Shown here one piece after another: positions 9,156-18,217 of a stretch of 60,785 nucleotides of DNA. The first letter of the stretch is position 1. Each line of letters opens with the position of its first letter. The stretch is from Cetobacterium sp050033475 (GTDB lineage Bacteria > Fusobacteriota > Fusobacteriia > Fusobacteriales > Fusobacteriaceae), in assembly GCF_050033475.1 (NCBI RefSeq), contig NZ_CP188325.1, forward strand, positions 1-60,785, written 5' to 3'. The notes beneath the pieces are model-generated. The model worked only from the letters and a program-made list of their open reading frames with translations, did not search any database and was not told the origin of the DNA. Made by a program: the position numbers and the translations under genes.

Positions 9156-10499
9156 TTACTTAGCTACATTTCCTGCAAGATTTAAAACATCCCATGTTCT
9201 TGCAAATGGTGGTGCATAGCAAAGATCTAACATTCCCAATTGCTCTACAGTTAACTTAGCATAAATTGCTGTAGCTATTGTATCCACTCTTAATACTGCT
9301 CCATTTTTTCCAACTATTTGTCCCCCAAGAATTACTCTTGTGTCTGCATCATAAATTAATTTTACATAAATATCTTCTTGTCCTGGATAATAATTTGTTT
9401 GATTTTTATCCTTAATAAATACAGTTTTATAGTTTATATTTTCTTCCTTTGCTTCTTTTTCAGATAATCCAGTTCTTCCAACTTCTAAGTTAAATACCTT
9501 AACAGCAGCAGACCCTAAAGTTCCTTCAAATACTTTATCAGAACCTCCTAAATTATCACCAATTACTCTTCCTAATTTATTAGCAGTTGTTGCTAAAGGA
9601 ATATATTTAGGATTTTTACTTAATAAATGAGGTATTGTTGCACAATCTCCTGCTGCATAAATATTATCTACATTTGTTTTTCCTTTATTATCAATAATAA
9701 TTGCACCATTTCTAATTGTTTCTACTCCTGTACCTTGTAAAAATTCTGTATTTGGTTTTACACCAGTCGCAATTACAACTAAATCAGCTTTATATTTACC
9801 TTTATTAGTTATAACTTCAGAAATTTTATTATTTTCTCCAACAAACTCTGTTACCATTTCATTTAAATGTAAAGAAACATTTTCAGTTCCTTCAATTTCT
9901 TCGTGAATAACATCAGTTATTTCAGGATCAAAACTTTCTAATAAAACTCTATTATCCAATTGAATAATTTTTATATCTTTTTTGTTTAAATGTTTCATTG
10001 CTTCAGCAACTTCAAGACCGATATATCCAGCTCCAATTATTACAATATTTTGATTTTCTTCTTTTAACGCTTCTTCCTTTAAATTTATTCCATCATCATA
10101 TGATTTTAATAAAAATACATTTTCTAAATTAATATTTTTTATTGGAGGAAGAATTGCTCTCGCACCTGATGTGATAATAAGTTCATCATAATTATCTGTA
10201 TATATTTCACTTGTAGTTAAATTTTTAATAGTAACTATTTTTTTATCCTTATCTACTCCTATAACTTCACTATTTATTTTTACATCAATACCACTTTCAA
10301 TAAATTTTTCTAAGGGTCTTGCTATCATATTCTCTGGACTTGGATAAAAATCACCAACATAATACGGTAATCCACAAGCTCCCCATGAAACTATATCAGT
10401 TTTTTCATAAACTGTTATTTCTAAATTTTTATTTAATCTTTTTGCCTTTGCAGCTACAGACATTCCCGCTGCTACTCCACCAACAATTATTACTTTCAT
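9156..10499 (-). CDS. cdr: CoA-disulfide reductase / NADH oxidase-like flavoenzyme
   Basis: 447 aa. FAD-binding IIVGGVAAGMSVAAKAKR at the N-terminus, single redox-active C42 in SWGACGLPYYVG, NAD(P)H-binding IIGAGYIGLEVAEAM, FAD motif NIYAAGDCA, and C-terminal dimer domain with LCYAPPFARTWD. The lone cysteine with the Tyr-Ala-Pro-Pro motif is typical of CoA-disulfide or persulfide reductases; NADH oxidases share the fold, so the exact reaction is uncertain. No rhodanese domain is appended. Role: thiol redox balance or O2 removal. ATG follows a GGAGG site; divergent from the cystine carrier gene, an apt partner since cystine import loads disulfide into the cell. Confidence 0.85.
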   Translation of the reverse strand: MKVIIVGGVAAGMSVAAKAKRLNKNLEITVYEKTDIVSWGACGLPYYVGDFYPSPENMIARPLEKFIESGIDVKINSEVIGVDKDKKIVTIKNLTTSEIYTDNYDELIITSGARAILPPIKNINLENVFLLKSYDDGINLKEEALKEENQNIVIIGAGYIGLEVAEAMKHLNKKDIKIIQLDNRVLLESFDPEITDVIHEEIEGTENVSLHLNEMVTEFVGENNKISEVITNKGKYKADLVVIATGVKPNTEFLQGTGVETIRNGAIIIDNKGKTNVDNIYAAGDCATIPHLLSKNPKYIPLATTANKLGRVIGDNLGGSDKVFEGTLGSAAVKVFNLEVGRTGLSEKEAKEENINYKTVFIKDKNQTNYYPGQEDIYVKLIYDADTRVILGGQIVGKNGAVLRVDTIATAIYAKLTVEQLGMLDLCYAPPFARTWDVLNLAGNVAK

Positions 10500-10624
10500 T
10501 TCAACCTCCTAATTTAAGTACTATATTCTGAATATATTATATACAATATTAATATACTTGTTAAGATATAATTTCATTTAAAATTTGTATTTATGACATT
10601 TTTTAAACAATTCCTATTATTTTA

Positions 10625-10652
10625 TTGCATTTTTATATAGATATAGTATAAT
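10625..10652 (+). promoter_or_regulatory. Promoter of tcyP
   Basis: TTGCAT (10625-10630), 16-nt spacer, perfect TATAAT (10647-10652), about 40 nt upstream of the tcyP start in the divergent region. Confidence 0.6.
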
Positions 10653-10692
10653 AAAAGACAGATAAATGTCAACAGATGGGAGCGTAAAACAC

Positions 10693-12123
10693 ATGAACAA
10701 CGTATTTTTTGAACAATTTTTAATGATTAGTAATGTAAAAACTGTAATGATGCTTGTTATTTTAGGTATTGTATTATTTGCAATTAATAAGTTGCCTAAG
10801 AAGAAATTTTCTTTTTCTGCTAGAGTTACCATAGCTACCGTTGCTGGATTAGCTTTAGGTTTATTAATTCAAACTATTGCTGATTTTCCAACAAATCCTA
10901 TGGATTTAACTTTTGTTAAAGAAACAACAATTTGGTACAGTTTACTTGGTGGAGGATTTATTTCTTTAATTAGAATGTTAGTAATTCCTCTTGTTATGGT
11001 TTCTATAATACACGTTATTATAAATATGGATGATAATGCAAATTTAGGAGCATTAGTTAAAAAAAGTTTATTTATAACCCTTGTTATGGTTGCTATTTCT
11101 GTAGCTGTAGGGCTTGGAATGGGAATATTATTTGAAGTAGGAAAAATTTCTTCTGAAAATCTACCAACAGTTGTTTCTGAAGGTGGAAGAAAAATGAGAG
11201 AAGTTCAAAATATTGTAGATACTTTAAAAGGTTTAATCCCTTCAAATCCTGTGGAAGCTATGGTTAAATTAAATATAGTTGGATTAGTTATTTTCTCTGC
11301 TTTAGTTGGAATTGCAGCTAAAAGAATGTCAAAAAAATATATGGCTGTTGTAAAACCTTTCTACGATTTAGTTAATGCAGGTCAAAAAATTATAGTTTCA
11401 ATGGCTATGAGTATTATTAAATGGATGCCTTTAGCGGTTGTTCCTCTTTTAGCTAATACTATTGCTCAAAAAGGAATTGGAGCTATTCTTTCTGTAGGAA
11501 AATATATTTTAGTTTTATATCTTGCAGTTGCAATTATGTTTATTATTCAAATGTTAGCTGTATCATTCTTTGGATTAAATCCATTAACTTATGTTAAAAA
11601 ATCAATTTCATTATTAATTTTAGCATTTACATCTAGATCAAGTGTTGGATGTTTACCTGTAACAATTTCAACTTTAACTAATAAACTAGGTGTTAGTGAA
11701 TCTACAGCAAGTTTTGTTGCAAGTTTTGGTACTACTGCTGGAATGCAAGGATGTGCTGGTGTGTTTCCTGCTTTAACTATCATATTTGTAACAAATATGA
11801 GTGGACATCCTATAGACATGACATTAATTGTTATGTCAATAATAGTTGTTTCTATTGGATCTTTAGGAATTGCTGGTATTCCTGGAACTGCTACAATGGC
11901 AGCATCTGTAGCTTTATCAGGAACAGGATTATCTTCTGCCTTTGGTTTAATAAATCCTATTATAGCTATAGATCCTATTATAGATATGCCAAGAACAATG
12001 CTTAATGTTATTGGTTCTGTTACAAATGCTTTAATGGTTGATAAAAGTCTAGAAAGCTTAAATACTGAGATGTATAATGATATGTCTTTAGCAAATGATT
12101 TAAATACAACTGAAGAAGAATAA
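10693..12123 (+). CDS. tcyP: L-cystine:cation symporter (DAACS family)
   Basis: 476 aa, about eight membrane segments plus two re-entrant hairpins. The serine-rich hairpin SRSSVGCLPVTISTLTNKLGVSE and the FGTTAGMQGCAGVFPA segment match the TcyP/YdjN branch of the dicarboxylate/amino-acid:cation symporters rather than glutamate carriers. Imports cystine across the cytoplasmic membrane. Start chosen at ATG 10693 with GGGAG 11 nt upstream; an ATG at 10666 has no site. Cystine import links to the disulfide-reductase gene next door and to methionine gamma-lyase further on. Confidence 0.85.
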   Translation: MNNVFFEQFLMISNVKTVMMLVILGIVLFAINKLPKKKFSFSARVTIATVAGLALGLLIQTIADFPTNPMDLTFVKETTIWYSLLGGGFISLIRMLVIPLVMVSIIHVIINMDDNANLGALVKKSLFITLVMVAISVAVGLGMGILFEVGKISSENLPTVVSEGGRKMREVQNIVDTLKGLIPSNPVEAMVKLNIVGLVIFSALVGIAAKRMSKKYMAVVKPFYDLVNAGQKIIVSMAMSIIKWMPLAVVPLLANTIAQKGIGAILSVGKYILVLYLAVAIMFIIQMLAVSFFGLNPLTYVKKSISLLILAFTSRSSVGCLPVTISTLTNKLGVSESTASFVASFGTTAGMQGCAGVFPALTIIFVTNMSGHPIDMTLIVMSIIVVSIGSLGIAGIPGTATMAASVALSGTGLSSAFGLINPIIAIDPIIDMPRTMLNVIGSVTNALMVDKSLESLNTEMYNDMSLANDLNTTEEE

Positions 12124-12136
12124 TAGAATTTTTGAA

Positions 12137-12163
12137 AGGGAGGTTAAAAACCTCTCTTTTTTT
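12137..12163 (+). terminator. Terminator of tcyP
   Basis: AGGGAGGTT, short A loop, AACCTCTCT followed by TTTTTTT; one G-U pair in a 9-bp stem. Confidence 0.85.
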
Positions 12164-12511
12164 ATTTTCAAACTCTTAATTAGAGATACTTTGAGTTCAC
12201 ATCCTTCTAAAATCATTATTTTTGACTTACCTATACAAATATAAGGAAATATTATTTAGAGGCCTTTATTTCGAAAATTATAGATTAGAAAAAATTATAT
12301 TGTAATACAATTTTTTTTATAAGTTACAAAAGTATCTTTTGTAACTTATATTTCTCCATTGAATAAACATTTTTAAAAATTTTATAAATTTTTTCATTTT
12401 GTTTAATTTTTGTCACATAGATATTTACTATTTTATTTTAAAAGATATTTTTAACATAAATAGTAATTTATAAATAAGACTCACAATTCAAATTTAACAT
12501 GGAGGAATTTT
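12164..12511 (+). other. Non-coding region upstream of the sugar carrier gene
   Basis: About 350 bases without a credible reading frame. It holds TTGTAATACAA at 12300-12310, an A/T-rich spacer and a perfect 14-bp inverted repeat at 12319-12349, then a ribosome binding site GGAGG at 12501-12505. Probably the regulatory region of the MFS gene. Confidence 0.6.
12319..12349. repeat. Perfect 14-bp inverted repeat with 3-nt loop
   Basis: ATAAGTTACAAAAG, TAT, then its exact complement. No U run follows on the plus strand, and on the minus strand it is followed by A rather than U, so it is not a standard terminator. Could be an operator, a stable leader hairpin or a relic of a small mobile element. 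Confidence 0.8.
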
Positions 12512-13882
12512 ATGAAAAGTAATAATATATACTTAGTTGCATCTATTGTTGGAAGTGCTGGGTTTATATTTGTATATGATTCTGCAAATATTAGTGGCTC
12601 AATTAGATATATTCGAGAATATTATAATTTACTACCTAATCAAGTTGGAATTCTTGTGGCTATTTCTTTAATTGGAAATTTTATTGGAAGTTTAGTAGCT
12701 GGATATTGTTCAGATAGATTCGGAAGAAAAAATACAATGATCTATGGTTGTATTTTAGGATTAATTGGTCTTATAATTGCAGCTCTTTCTCCAATTCTTC
12801 CTATTTTTTATATTGGTAGAATATTATTTGGATTTTCTGTAGGTGTTTCCTTCGTTGCTGCACCTATGTATATTACAGAAATTTCTCCAGCTGATAAAAG
12901 AGGACGTTGTGGATCTATTAGGCAAATTTTATTATCCTTTGGATTAATTGTAGGATATACTATTACATTCTTATTTAATAAAATTTTTACCTTAGAATGG
13001 AATATAAAAATGGGGTGGCGATTTTTAATTTCAATTGAAGCAATCTTATTTGCCATAATGATTATTTTATTTTTTACTTTATATGAAAGTCCTCGTTGGT
13101 TAATGATACAAGGTAAAGATGAAGAAGCTAAATTAGTTTTATCTAAATTTTTATCATGTAATGACAGAGTTGAATTAGTTTATAAGGAGATGCTAGCTAA
13201 TAAACCTAGCTATCAAGATAAGCATCTTAAAATACGTGGTGGTTTAATTTATGCCCTTGGAATTTGTGCTTTATTTCCAATTTTTAGGCAACTATCAGGA
13301 ATAAATGCCATTACAGATTATTCTCAAAAAATTTTTGCTGCAATCTCTAATACAGGGTCTAATTTAGCATACTTTCAAAGTATATTTATAGGTGTGTCTG
13401 AACTTTTAGGAGCTATTTTTATAGTTACTTTCGCAGATAAAATGGGAAGAAAAATTTTATTATTAATTGGAGCCCTTGGAATGTTTCTTTCTGAAGGATT
13501 CATTAGTTTCTTTATTTATAAATTAGATTTGAATATAGATGTTTCATATCTAGTATATATTTATAATTTTTGTTTTACAATCTCTGCTGGAGCTATGTTA
13601 ACAGTTTATATTTCAGAAATATTGCCAACTGTTATAAGATCAAAGGGAAGTTCCTTAGCAGGAATGATAAATTGGATTTTCGATGGAATTATAATTTATT
13701 CCTTTCCACTATTAAATAGCAATATATATTTAACTGAAAAGTTCCATGGAGCCTTTCCTTTTATAATATATTCCTCTGCTATGTTTATATTTATTATTGT
13801 TATATTATTTTTACCAGAAACTAAAAATAAAACCTTAGAAGAAATTGCAAACTATTGGAAAACAAAAGGAAATTGGGAATAG
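12512..13882 (+). CDS. MFS sugar porter
   Basis: 456 aa, about 12 membrane segments. Sugar-porter signatures are visible: RFGRKN in loop 2-3, YESPRWLM before the central loop, DKMGRK in loop 8-9 and PETKNKTLEEI after the last helix. Probably a proton-coupled hexose, pentose or polyol importer; the substrate cannot be told. GGAGG precedes the ATG. Stands alone, with a long upstream region containing inverted repeats that may carry its control. Confidence 0.82.
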   Translation: MKSNNIYLVASIVGSAGFIFVYDSANISGSIRYIREYYNLLPNQVGILVAISLIGNFIGSLVAGYCSDRFGRKNTMIYGCILGLIGLIIAALSPILPIFYIGRILFGFSVGVSFVAAPMYITEISPADKRGRCGSIRQILLSFGLIVGYTITFLFNKIFTLEWNIKMGWRFLISIEAILFAIMIILFFTLYESPRWLMIQGKDEEAKLVLSKFLSCNDRVELVYKEMLANKPSYQDKHLKIRGGLIYALGICALFPIFRQLSGINAITDYSQKIFAAISNTGSNLAYFQSIFIGVSELLGAIFIVTFADKMGRKILLLIGALGMFLSEGFISFFIYKLDLNIDVSYLVYIYNFCFTISAGAMLTVYISEILPTVIRSKGSSLAGMINWIFDGIIIYSFPLLNSNIYLTEKFHGAFPFIIYSSAMFIFIIVILFLPETKNKTLEEIANYWKTKGNWE

Positions 13883-13888
13883 ACAATA

Positions 13889-13921
13889 AAAAAACTCTCT
13901 AAAAAATTTAGGGAGTTTTTT
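13889..13921. terminator. Bidirectional terminator
   Basis: AAAAAACTCTCTAAA and TTTAGGGAGTTTTTT arms (one G-U pair) between convergent genes. Confidence 0.85.
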
Positions 13922-13924
13922 ATT

Positions 13925-14425
13925 TTAAAACATTTTTTTGAAAAAATTTACCATTGCGATTATACCAAAAAATATAATAACATAGGTAAAATAACTAAAT
14001 AAATTAAAAGAACCGCTAGTTAAATTTGCTAAAGTTGTTAAATGCAATATTCCGTAATGACTTAAATATTGAAAAATTTCTTTAAATATAAATAATCCGC
14101 TATATAAAACACAAAATATTACAATAGATGCAATTAATAAATAATAACTTTTTTCCAGTAAAAAGCTTATTCCCTCTTCTACTGATAAAATTATGAAAAA
14201 TATTGGCACTAATGTTGTTTCAAATACATTGAAATAAATTAATGGAGTAAAAAAAGTTAAAAAAGCAAAAAATATACTTTCCTCTTTTATCCATAACCAA
14301 ATTGTTAAACAAAAAAGTCCAAATATAAATTCTAATAAAAAAACAATTGAGCTACTAAAAGTTGGTTTTATTATATCTTTTATCATAGATTTTATTAAAA
14401 TTTTATTATCATCTATACTAATCAT
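13925..14425 (-). CDS. Small integral membrane protein of unknown function
   Basis: 166 aa, four to five strongly hydrophobic segments (roughly 27-48, 50-75, 95-115, 140-160) with a short hydrophilic N-terminus. Layout recalls Yip1/DUF1282-like membrane proteins, but no motif settles it. ATG after AAGGAGG. Next to the YdcF-like gene on the same strand, separated by about 70 nt. Confidence 0.55.
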   Translation of the reverse strand: MISIDDNKILIKSMIKDIIKPTFSSSIVFLLEFIFGLFCLTIWLWIKEESIFFAFLTFFTPLIYFNVFETTLVPIFFIILSVEEGISFLLEKSYYLLIASIVIFCVLYSGLFIFKEIFQYLSHYGILHLTTLANLTSGSFNLFSYFTYVIIFFGIIAMVNFFKKMF

Positions 14426-14493
14426 ATGTCCTCCTTACGCTGTTCTCTGTTCTAATTGTACAGAAGTATAAAGGAAAAATCAAGACAACTCTT

Positions 14494-15087
14494 TTATTTT
14501 CTAAATAATTTTTCTTTTAATTTATAATAGATAATTGCAAGGGATTCACGAGTATAATTTGATATTATTTTTAAAGGTGGCGTCTTTGCATAAATTGGAA
14601 AAACTTCTATATTTAATTTATTTGCAAAATACTTTGTTCTATACATATGAAAATCATTAGTAATAATTCCAACTTTTTCATTTTTAGGAAATAATTTCAT
14701 TGAATATTTTAAATTTTCTATTGTACTTTTAGATTTATTCTCTTCTAAAATATTACTTGAAGGTATTCCATTTTTTTCTAAATAGTTTTTCATTACATAA
14801 CTTTCAGAATATTTTTTATTTTTTCCTATACCTCCTGAAACTATAAAAATTGTTTTAGGATAAATTTTCCAATATAAAATAGCTTCATCCAATCTATATT
14901 TTAAAGAATCTTTTGGTCTATTCCCTTCAATTCCAGCTCCTAAAACTATAACATATTTAACTGGTTCAAACTTTCCTTTATTATCATAAATATCTATTAA
15001 TATATGACCTAATCCATATGTAAATATAAATATTCCAAGAATTATAAATATTTTGATGTATTTACATATTTTTTTTCTATTCCACAT
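14494..15087 (-). CDS. YdcF/SanA-like membrane-anchored DUF218 protein
   Basis: 197 aa. One N-terminal membrane anchor (about 10-30), then the DUF218 fold: VIVLGAGIEGNRPKDSLKYRLDEA, IFIVSGGIGKNKKYSES and IITNDFHMYRTKYFANKL. Family members (SanA, YdcF, ElyC) act at the cell envelope; their reactions remain poorly known. ATG after AGGAGG. Confidence 0.8.
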   Translation of the reverse strand: MWNRKKICKYIKIFIILGIFIFTYGLGHILIDIYDNKGKFEPVKYVIVLGAGIEGNRPKDSLKYRLDEAILYWKIYPKTIFIVSGGIGKNKKYSESYVMKNYLEKNGIPSSNILEENKSKSTIENLKYSMKLFPKNEKVGIITNDFHMYRTKYFANKLNIEVFPIYAKTPPLKIISNYTRESLAIIYYKLKEKLFRK

Positions 15088-15152
15088 AAAATCCTCCTAA
15101 AATAATAACAATGTATATTATCATTTAAAAAAAATTTTGTAAAGAAATGAAA

Positions 15153-15180
15153 AATGCACATCCGGGGTAGGATGTGCATT
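15153..15180 (-). terminator. Terminator downstream of the PLD-helicase gene
   Basis: Perfect 11-bp stem (AATGCACATCC and complement) with loop GGGGTA; on the minus strand it is followed by UUUUU. About 105 nt beyond the helicase stop. A weaker hairpin (ACACAAAT/ATTTGTGT, 15275-15296) spans the stop codon itself. Confidence 0.75.
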
Positions 15181-15285
15181 AGGAAGAATAAACAAGTAAA
15201 AAACTAACACCACATTTAATATACTACCAATAGATATTTTTTTACAAAAATATCACGAAATATATAGTTTTAAAACACAAATCTT

Positions 15286-18117
15286 TTAATTTGTGTCATG
15301 AATTAAATAATCAAATAAATCTTTTTTTATAGAATTTTTCAATTTTAGTTTATATTCTACCAATGTTTTCCCTTCTTCATTGAAAATTTCTTCTCCAGAA
15401 AGAACTTTTTCAACCTGTCCCATATAATAAAAATTTTCTCCATTTTCTTTTTTTATAAATACTTCAATTTCATAATAATTTTCTGCAATTTTTCCTTCAG
15501 AAGTTAATTTTCCATTTCTTTTTAAACTTCTTTGATTTTTTGAAAACCAAGAAAATATATTTCTACTCTCAAATTTATTGTCATAGGAAGTAACTGCACT
15601 TGTAACAAAAATTATAACTTTTTTTATTTCTTCAAAAACAGTATATCCACTAACTTGATAGCCATTGTTATAATCTAAGTTCAAATTCCAAAATGCTTCT
15701 TGTTTCGTATATTCCTTATGAAGTTCTATTGTTTTCTGAGAACTCTGTTTATAATTTTTTTCAACATAAGCTAAATTATATTTTATCAAATCATCTATTA
15801 AAATTTTAAAATAATTATTTTCTTTATAGAATTTAAAAAATTCTTTGGATATATAATAATTTTCTTTTTCTCTCTCAAAAATTTTATTAAATTCTTTAAT
15901 TGTCGATAAACTTGTAAAGATTTCCTTAGCCAAATGTTTCAAAGCATTTTCTATATTATCTCTCTGATTAAATAATAAATAATCTTTCTCTAATATTTTT
16001 TCTATTTCTTCTACAAATATTTGCTCCTTTTTTAAGCTTTCTCTTAAAAGAATCATTTCATGAATTCTTTTTCCAGGAGTAAAAATACTAGATAAAAATT
16101 TTAAATAATTTTTTTCTATTTCTGATAAAGTTCCATGATTTATTTTAGGCCTTAAAATCTTTAAAATATCATCATAGTCCTTTTTAAATTTTAAAATTAC
16201 ACTGGGATCAATCATATTTCTATTAAAAAAATCATATAAATAAGGGATTCTTCCCAATTGTTTTTCTAAAAGATTAAAGTCATGCTCTATATTTTTTCTT
16301 GTGGAAAAATTAGTTTCTCCAATACTTTCAAATATTTTTTCCTTAGATATTTCATCAAAAACTATTGTACTTTCCCCTGGTATTAAATTTGTTCCATTTA
16401 ATATAAAACTTTTCATAAAATCCTTATGAAAACTATTATTCTGAGAAATTGCTGTAGGAATCAAAAAATTCTTTTCATAATTTCCAATAAAATCAAGAAT
16501 AACAACAAATTCTTTATTTTTAAATTTTCTTAATCCTCTACCTAATTGTTGAATATAAACTATTGCAGATTCTGTTGGTCTCAATAAAATTACTTGATTA
16601 ACACAAGGAATATCTATACCCTCATTGAATATATCAACACTTATAATATATTCTATTTTCCCTTGCTCTAATTCTTTTATTGCTTTTTCTCTTTCTTCAT
16701 CACTAGTTTCCCCAGTTAAAGCTCTTGATAAAATTCCTCTTTCTAAAAATTTAATTTCTAATTTTTTTGCTTCTTCAATCTTTGATACAAAAATTAATCC
16801 GTGAATTTTTTCACCACAGGAACCATAGAATTTACTTTTCTCTAAAATATGAGAAACTCTTTCTTCACTGACTAAATTATTTATAGTTGATTTTTCATCT
16901 ATATATTTTCCATCAACTAATATATCGGTTATTCCAAAATAATGAAATGGACATAATAAATTTTCTCTTAAAGCATCATATAGTCTAATCTCATAAGCTA
17001 TATTATAATCAAATAATTTATATATATCAAAATTATCGGTTCTTTCAGGTGTTGCTGTCATCCCTAATAAAAATTTAGGAGTAAAATATTCTATTAGATT
17101 TTGATAAGTTTTTGCTCCACTATGATGGACTTCATCTATTATTATATAGTCAAAATAATCTTTTGGAATTTTTTCTAAATGTCTATCCTTTCCCAAGGTT
17201 TGAATCATAGCAAAAACATAATCAACTTCTTCTAAATTAATGTCCTCTTTATAAATCTCCATTTTTTTATCTTTTATTAAAATTTCAAAGGTTAATTTTG
17301 CCTTTTCAAGGATATTTTTTCTATGAGCTATAAATAACATTTTTTTTGGATTTACTTTTCTTACATCAAAGGCACTTAAAAAAGTTTTTCCAGTCCCTGT
17401 GGCACTTATGATTAAGGCTTTATTTTCCTCTGCTCTTAAACTAGAAATACTCTCCAAGGCTTTTTCTTGCATAGAATTTGGAATTATTTCTCCTTCTTTT
17501 TCTATATATTTTTCTACTTTTTCATTCTTAAAATATTTTTTAAAAAGTTTATAATTTTTATCATATTCTTCTAATTTTTCTATAGTTAAAAGAGGTATTT
17601 TTTCAAATAATTTCTTAAAATTATCCACAGTATCTTTTAAAATTTTCCCATTTTCACTGGAACTTATTTTTAAATTCCATTCAAAATTTGTCGTTAAAGC
17701 CTTTTGTGTTAAATTACTACTTCCTATTATAATATTCCATAGAGAACCTCTTCTAAAAAAATATCCCTTTGCATGGAAATCTTCATTGGATAAAATTTTT
17801 AACTCTATATTTGGAAATTCTAATAGCCTTTTTAAGGCCTTTGGTTCAGTAAAATTTAGATAATCTCCTGTTAAAATCTTTCCCTTTATATTTTTCTTAG
17901 CAAGTTTTTTTAATTCTTCTAAAATAGATACAACTCCACCTTCTGTTATAAAGGCAACTGAAATTATAAATTCATCACAGAGATTTAATTCTTCACGAAT
18001 TACACTTAATATTTTTTCACTTTCATTGGAAAGTAATTTATGTTGTAAATCTTCATTAGATTCAAAATTATTATCAATTAAACTAGTTTTTAAACTATTC
18101 ATTATATCATTTATCAA
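15286..18117 (-). CDS. PLD-nuclease / DEAD-box helicase / DUF3427 protein
   Basis: 943 aa. N-terminal phospholipase-D-like nuclease with HAKGYFFRRGSLWN...GSSNLT (about 114-138). An SF2 helicase follows: SATGTGKTF (Walker A), IIDEVHHSG (motif II), MTATPERTD (III) and QLGRGLRK (VI). The remaining third looks like DUF3427. The architecture is common in bacterial genomes and is often listed among restriction or defence-like proteins, without a firm biological role. Start is TTG at 18115-18117 with GGGAGGA 7 nt upstream; the nearest in-frame ATG has no site. Single gene with its own terminator. Confidence 0.85.
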   Translation of the reverse strand: MINDIMNSLKTSLIDNNFESNEDLQHKLLSNESEKILSVIREELNLCDEFIISVAFITEGGVVSILEELKKLAKKNIKGKILTGDYLNFTEPKALKRLLEFPNIELKILSNEDFHAKGYFFRRGSLWNIIIGSSNLTQKALTTNFEWNLKISSSENGKILKDTVDNFKKLFEKIPLLTIEKLEEYDKNYKLFKKYFKNEKVEKYIEKEGEIIPNSMQEKALESISSLRAEENKALIISATGTGKTFLSAFDVRKVNPKKMLFIAHRKNILEKAKLTFEILIKDKKMEIYKEDINLEEVDYVFAMIQTLGKDRHLEKIPKDYFDYIIIDEVHHSGAKTYQNLIEYFTPKFLLGMTATPERTDNFDIYKLFDYNIAYEIRLYDALRENLLCPFHYFGITDILVDGKYIDEKSTINNLVSEERVSHILEKSKFYGSCGEKIHGLIFVSKIEEAKKLEIKFLERGILSRALTGETSDEEREKAIKELEQGKIEYIISVDIFNEGIDIPCVNQVILLRPTESAIVYIQQLGRGLRKFKNKEFVVILDFIGNYEKNFLIPTAISQNNSFHKDFMKSFILNGTNLIPGESTIVFDEISKEKIFESIGETNFSTRKNIEHDFNLLEKQLGRIPYLYDFFNRNMIDPSVILKFKKDYDDILKILRPKINHGTLSEIEKNYLKFLSSIFTPGKRIHEMILLRESLKKEQIFVEEIEKILEKDYLLFNQRDNIENALKHLAKEIFTSLSTIKEFNKIFEREKENYYISKEFFKFYKENNYFKILIDDLIKYNLAYVEKNYKQSSQKTIELHKEYTKQEAFWNLNLDYNNGYQVSGYTVFEEIKKVIIFVTSAVTSYDNKFESRNIFSWFSKNQRSLKRNGKLTSEGKIAENYYEIEVFIKKENGENFYYMGQVEKVLSGEEIFNEEGKTLVEYKLKLKNSIKKDLFDYLIHDTN

Positions 18118-18170
18118 AAATATTCCTCCCTATGCTCAAGTTTCTAAAGAATATTTTACCATAAATAAAA

Positions 18171-18195
18171 GGAAGGGTAAAATAAATACCCTTCC
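18171..18195 (-). terminator. Terminator of megL
   Basis: GGAAGGGTA and TACCCTTCC arms; U-rich run on the minus strand. Confidence 0.8.
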
Positions 18196-18217
18196 CTATG
18201 AATAATTTTTATTACTT

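Noticed and set aside
10617..10832. 71-aa reverse frame over the tcyP promoter and start
   Set aside because: Lies over a good promoter and the conserved tcyP N-terminus; no site or family match.
15088..15285. Small RNA gene formed by the GC-rich hairpin at 15153-15180
   Set aside because: The hairpin with U run fits the terminator of the helicase gene, and no promoter was seen just upstream.
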